Source: Conchocele bisecta
Taxonomy: Eukaryota > Mollusca > Bivalvia > Lucinida > Thyasiridae
DNA: 64,000 nucleotides
Direction of reading: 5' to 3'
Assembly: GCA_029237695.1 (NCBI GenBank)
Contig: CM055265.1
Span: 41,223,840-41,287,839, forward strand
Under the pieces are notes generated by a model. It made no database searches. It saw only the letters and a program-made list of their open reading frames with translations, and was not told where the DNA came from. Below are positions 63,344 through 64,000 of this stretch, piece by piece. The position numbers and the translations under genes are program-made. Numbering within the stretch: position 1 is the stretch's first letter; each line of letters begins with the position of its first letter.

Positions 63344-63559
63344 AAACACACCTTGCTATTTCAATAGAATTGTCTCAACAATTCTAATGAAATGCCAATA
63401 CATGTTTTCATTTCGAAGCAAACTATTCAAAATACTGTCTGTTGATGTGTAAACAGTAGTGTGATTTTATTTTACCCAATTAAAATTTTGAAATACCCAA
63501 TTGCTTCAGAAATGCTGGAGTGCAAATACTCAATTACTAATTCCTTATCTAGAGCCCTG

Positions 63560-63865
63560 CGTTTGGTAGCCGTGTTCGGCGATTACTTTGGATCTCAGGA
63601 TTTTGTCACACGGTCTAATTAAGAATAGGTTTTAAAAGATGCATGGCATAATTTGAGCCGTGTCAATGTACTTCCGTGTACTTGCATGGCCGGAAACGGG
63701 ATCATGTTTATGGGCTCTGGTTTATTGTACATGTACATTATGAATAGTGTCATTCAACTTTGCTACTTAACTGTACGATAATAATATAATATATACGCCA
63801 GACTGTGTCGATCATTGAACGAGTAACATGTGGTATTAACAAGATTACGTGTTTGCGTTCAGTTT
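63560..63865. other. no gene or repeat seen
   Basis: No recognised family or exon. Confidence 0.35.
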
Positions 63866-63869
63866 ATAT

Positions 63870-64000
63870 ATTGATGCCACCTATGCGATGGCAAAAGGGG
63901 GGGGGGCATATTGTGTTGCGCTTGAGGTTTCGTACGCCCGTCCGTCCGTGTAAATTTACGTCGAAATGTTTGTAAGAGATTCTCCAACATGTAATATCTT
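63870..64000 (+). mobile_element. probable 5' start of another Helitron-like element, cut by the window edge
   Basis: TTGATGCCACCTATGCGATG then GCAAAAGG and a G-run followed by GGCAT forms the same sort of 5' stem as family A. The tract CGCCCGTCCGTCCGTG follows, then TTTACGTCGAAATG. The 3' end lies outside the window. Confidence 0.45.

Larger units (their letters stand above)
60800..63559. mobile_element. MITE of the AGAGCTCCAGATAAG family split by a LINE
   Basis: Left half GAGTTCCAGATAAGCTGCG to CATGAAAACACACCTT. Right half AAACACACCTTGCTATTTCA to CCTTATCTAGAGCCCTG. The direct repeat AAACACACCTT (60976-60986 and 63344-63354) is the LINE's target duplication. Confidence 0.85.

Overview
The window looks like nuclear DNA of a lophotrochozoan animal, most likely a bivalve mollusc. 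This rests on one FMRFamide-receptor-like GPCR without coding introns, AT-rich gene-poor sequence, CAAA-tailed and tRNA-headed SINEs, and many hairpin MITEs and tandem-cored Helitron-like repeats of a style common in bivalve genomes. There are no operons or prokaryotic genes. The species cannot be told from the sequence.

The only confident cellular gene is the GPCR on the minus strand (35389-36522), with a splice acceptor just before its ATG. Low-confidence exon candidates lie at 223-274, 12430-12587 and 51250-51438 (plus strand) and 43237-43533 (minus strand). The other coding-like sequence is dead transposon protein: a Tc1 DD34E transposase (16099-17102), a 5'-truncated non-LTR LINE (60987-63343), a second LINE RT remnant (30764-31150) and a Penelope-like RT remnant (about 23870-24420).

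The rest is a dense, nested mosaic of repeats. (1) Helitron/Helentron-like non-autonomous elements fall into at least five families, here called A to E. They have a GC-rich 5' stem, a tandem core (168-bp period in the clearest copy), a 3' hairpin and a CTAG or CTTG end set in T-runs. (2) piggyBac-like MITEs have TTAA targets and long central hairpins. (3) TA-target MITEs and a 906-bp TA element are present. (4) Other palindromic MITEs share the ends AGAGCTCCAGATAAG, CAGTAGCCTATTTCACC or GGGGCCCGTTTCACTAA. (5) Two SINE types occur, with target duplications of 12 to about 30 bp visible at several copies. (6) Satellites include a 39-bp minisatellite, two inverted blocks of a 21-bp minisatellite, and an array of GTGATATCAC palindromes.

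Many elements sit inside other elements whose intact copies are also in the window, so empty sites can be reconstructed by eye. Layout: 0.5-6.2 kb Helitron-like and SINE mosaic; 6.5-9.3 kb nested MITEs; 9.4-10.2 kb minisatellite; 10.3-15 kb MITEs; 15.1-17.4 kb SINE and Tc1 in a tandem repeat; 17.4-22 kb MITEs; 22.1-23.6 kb palindrome array; 23.9-33 kb RT remnants, SINEs and MITEs; 33.1-34.3 kb family A element in a MITE; 35-36.6 kb GPCR; 37-40.2 kb and 46.3-49.3 kb family B/C elements; 50-53.4 kb a CG-richer, promoter-like stretch with odd repeats; 54-60.8 kb MITEs and a family D element; 60.8-63.6 kb LINE inside a MITE. Boundaries were read by eye and are good to a few bases where a target duplication is named, otherwise to tens of bases.
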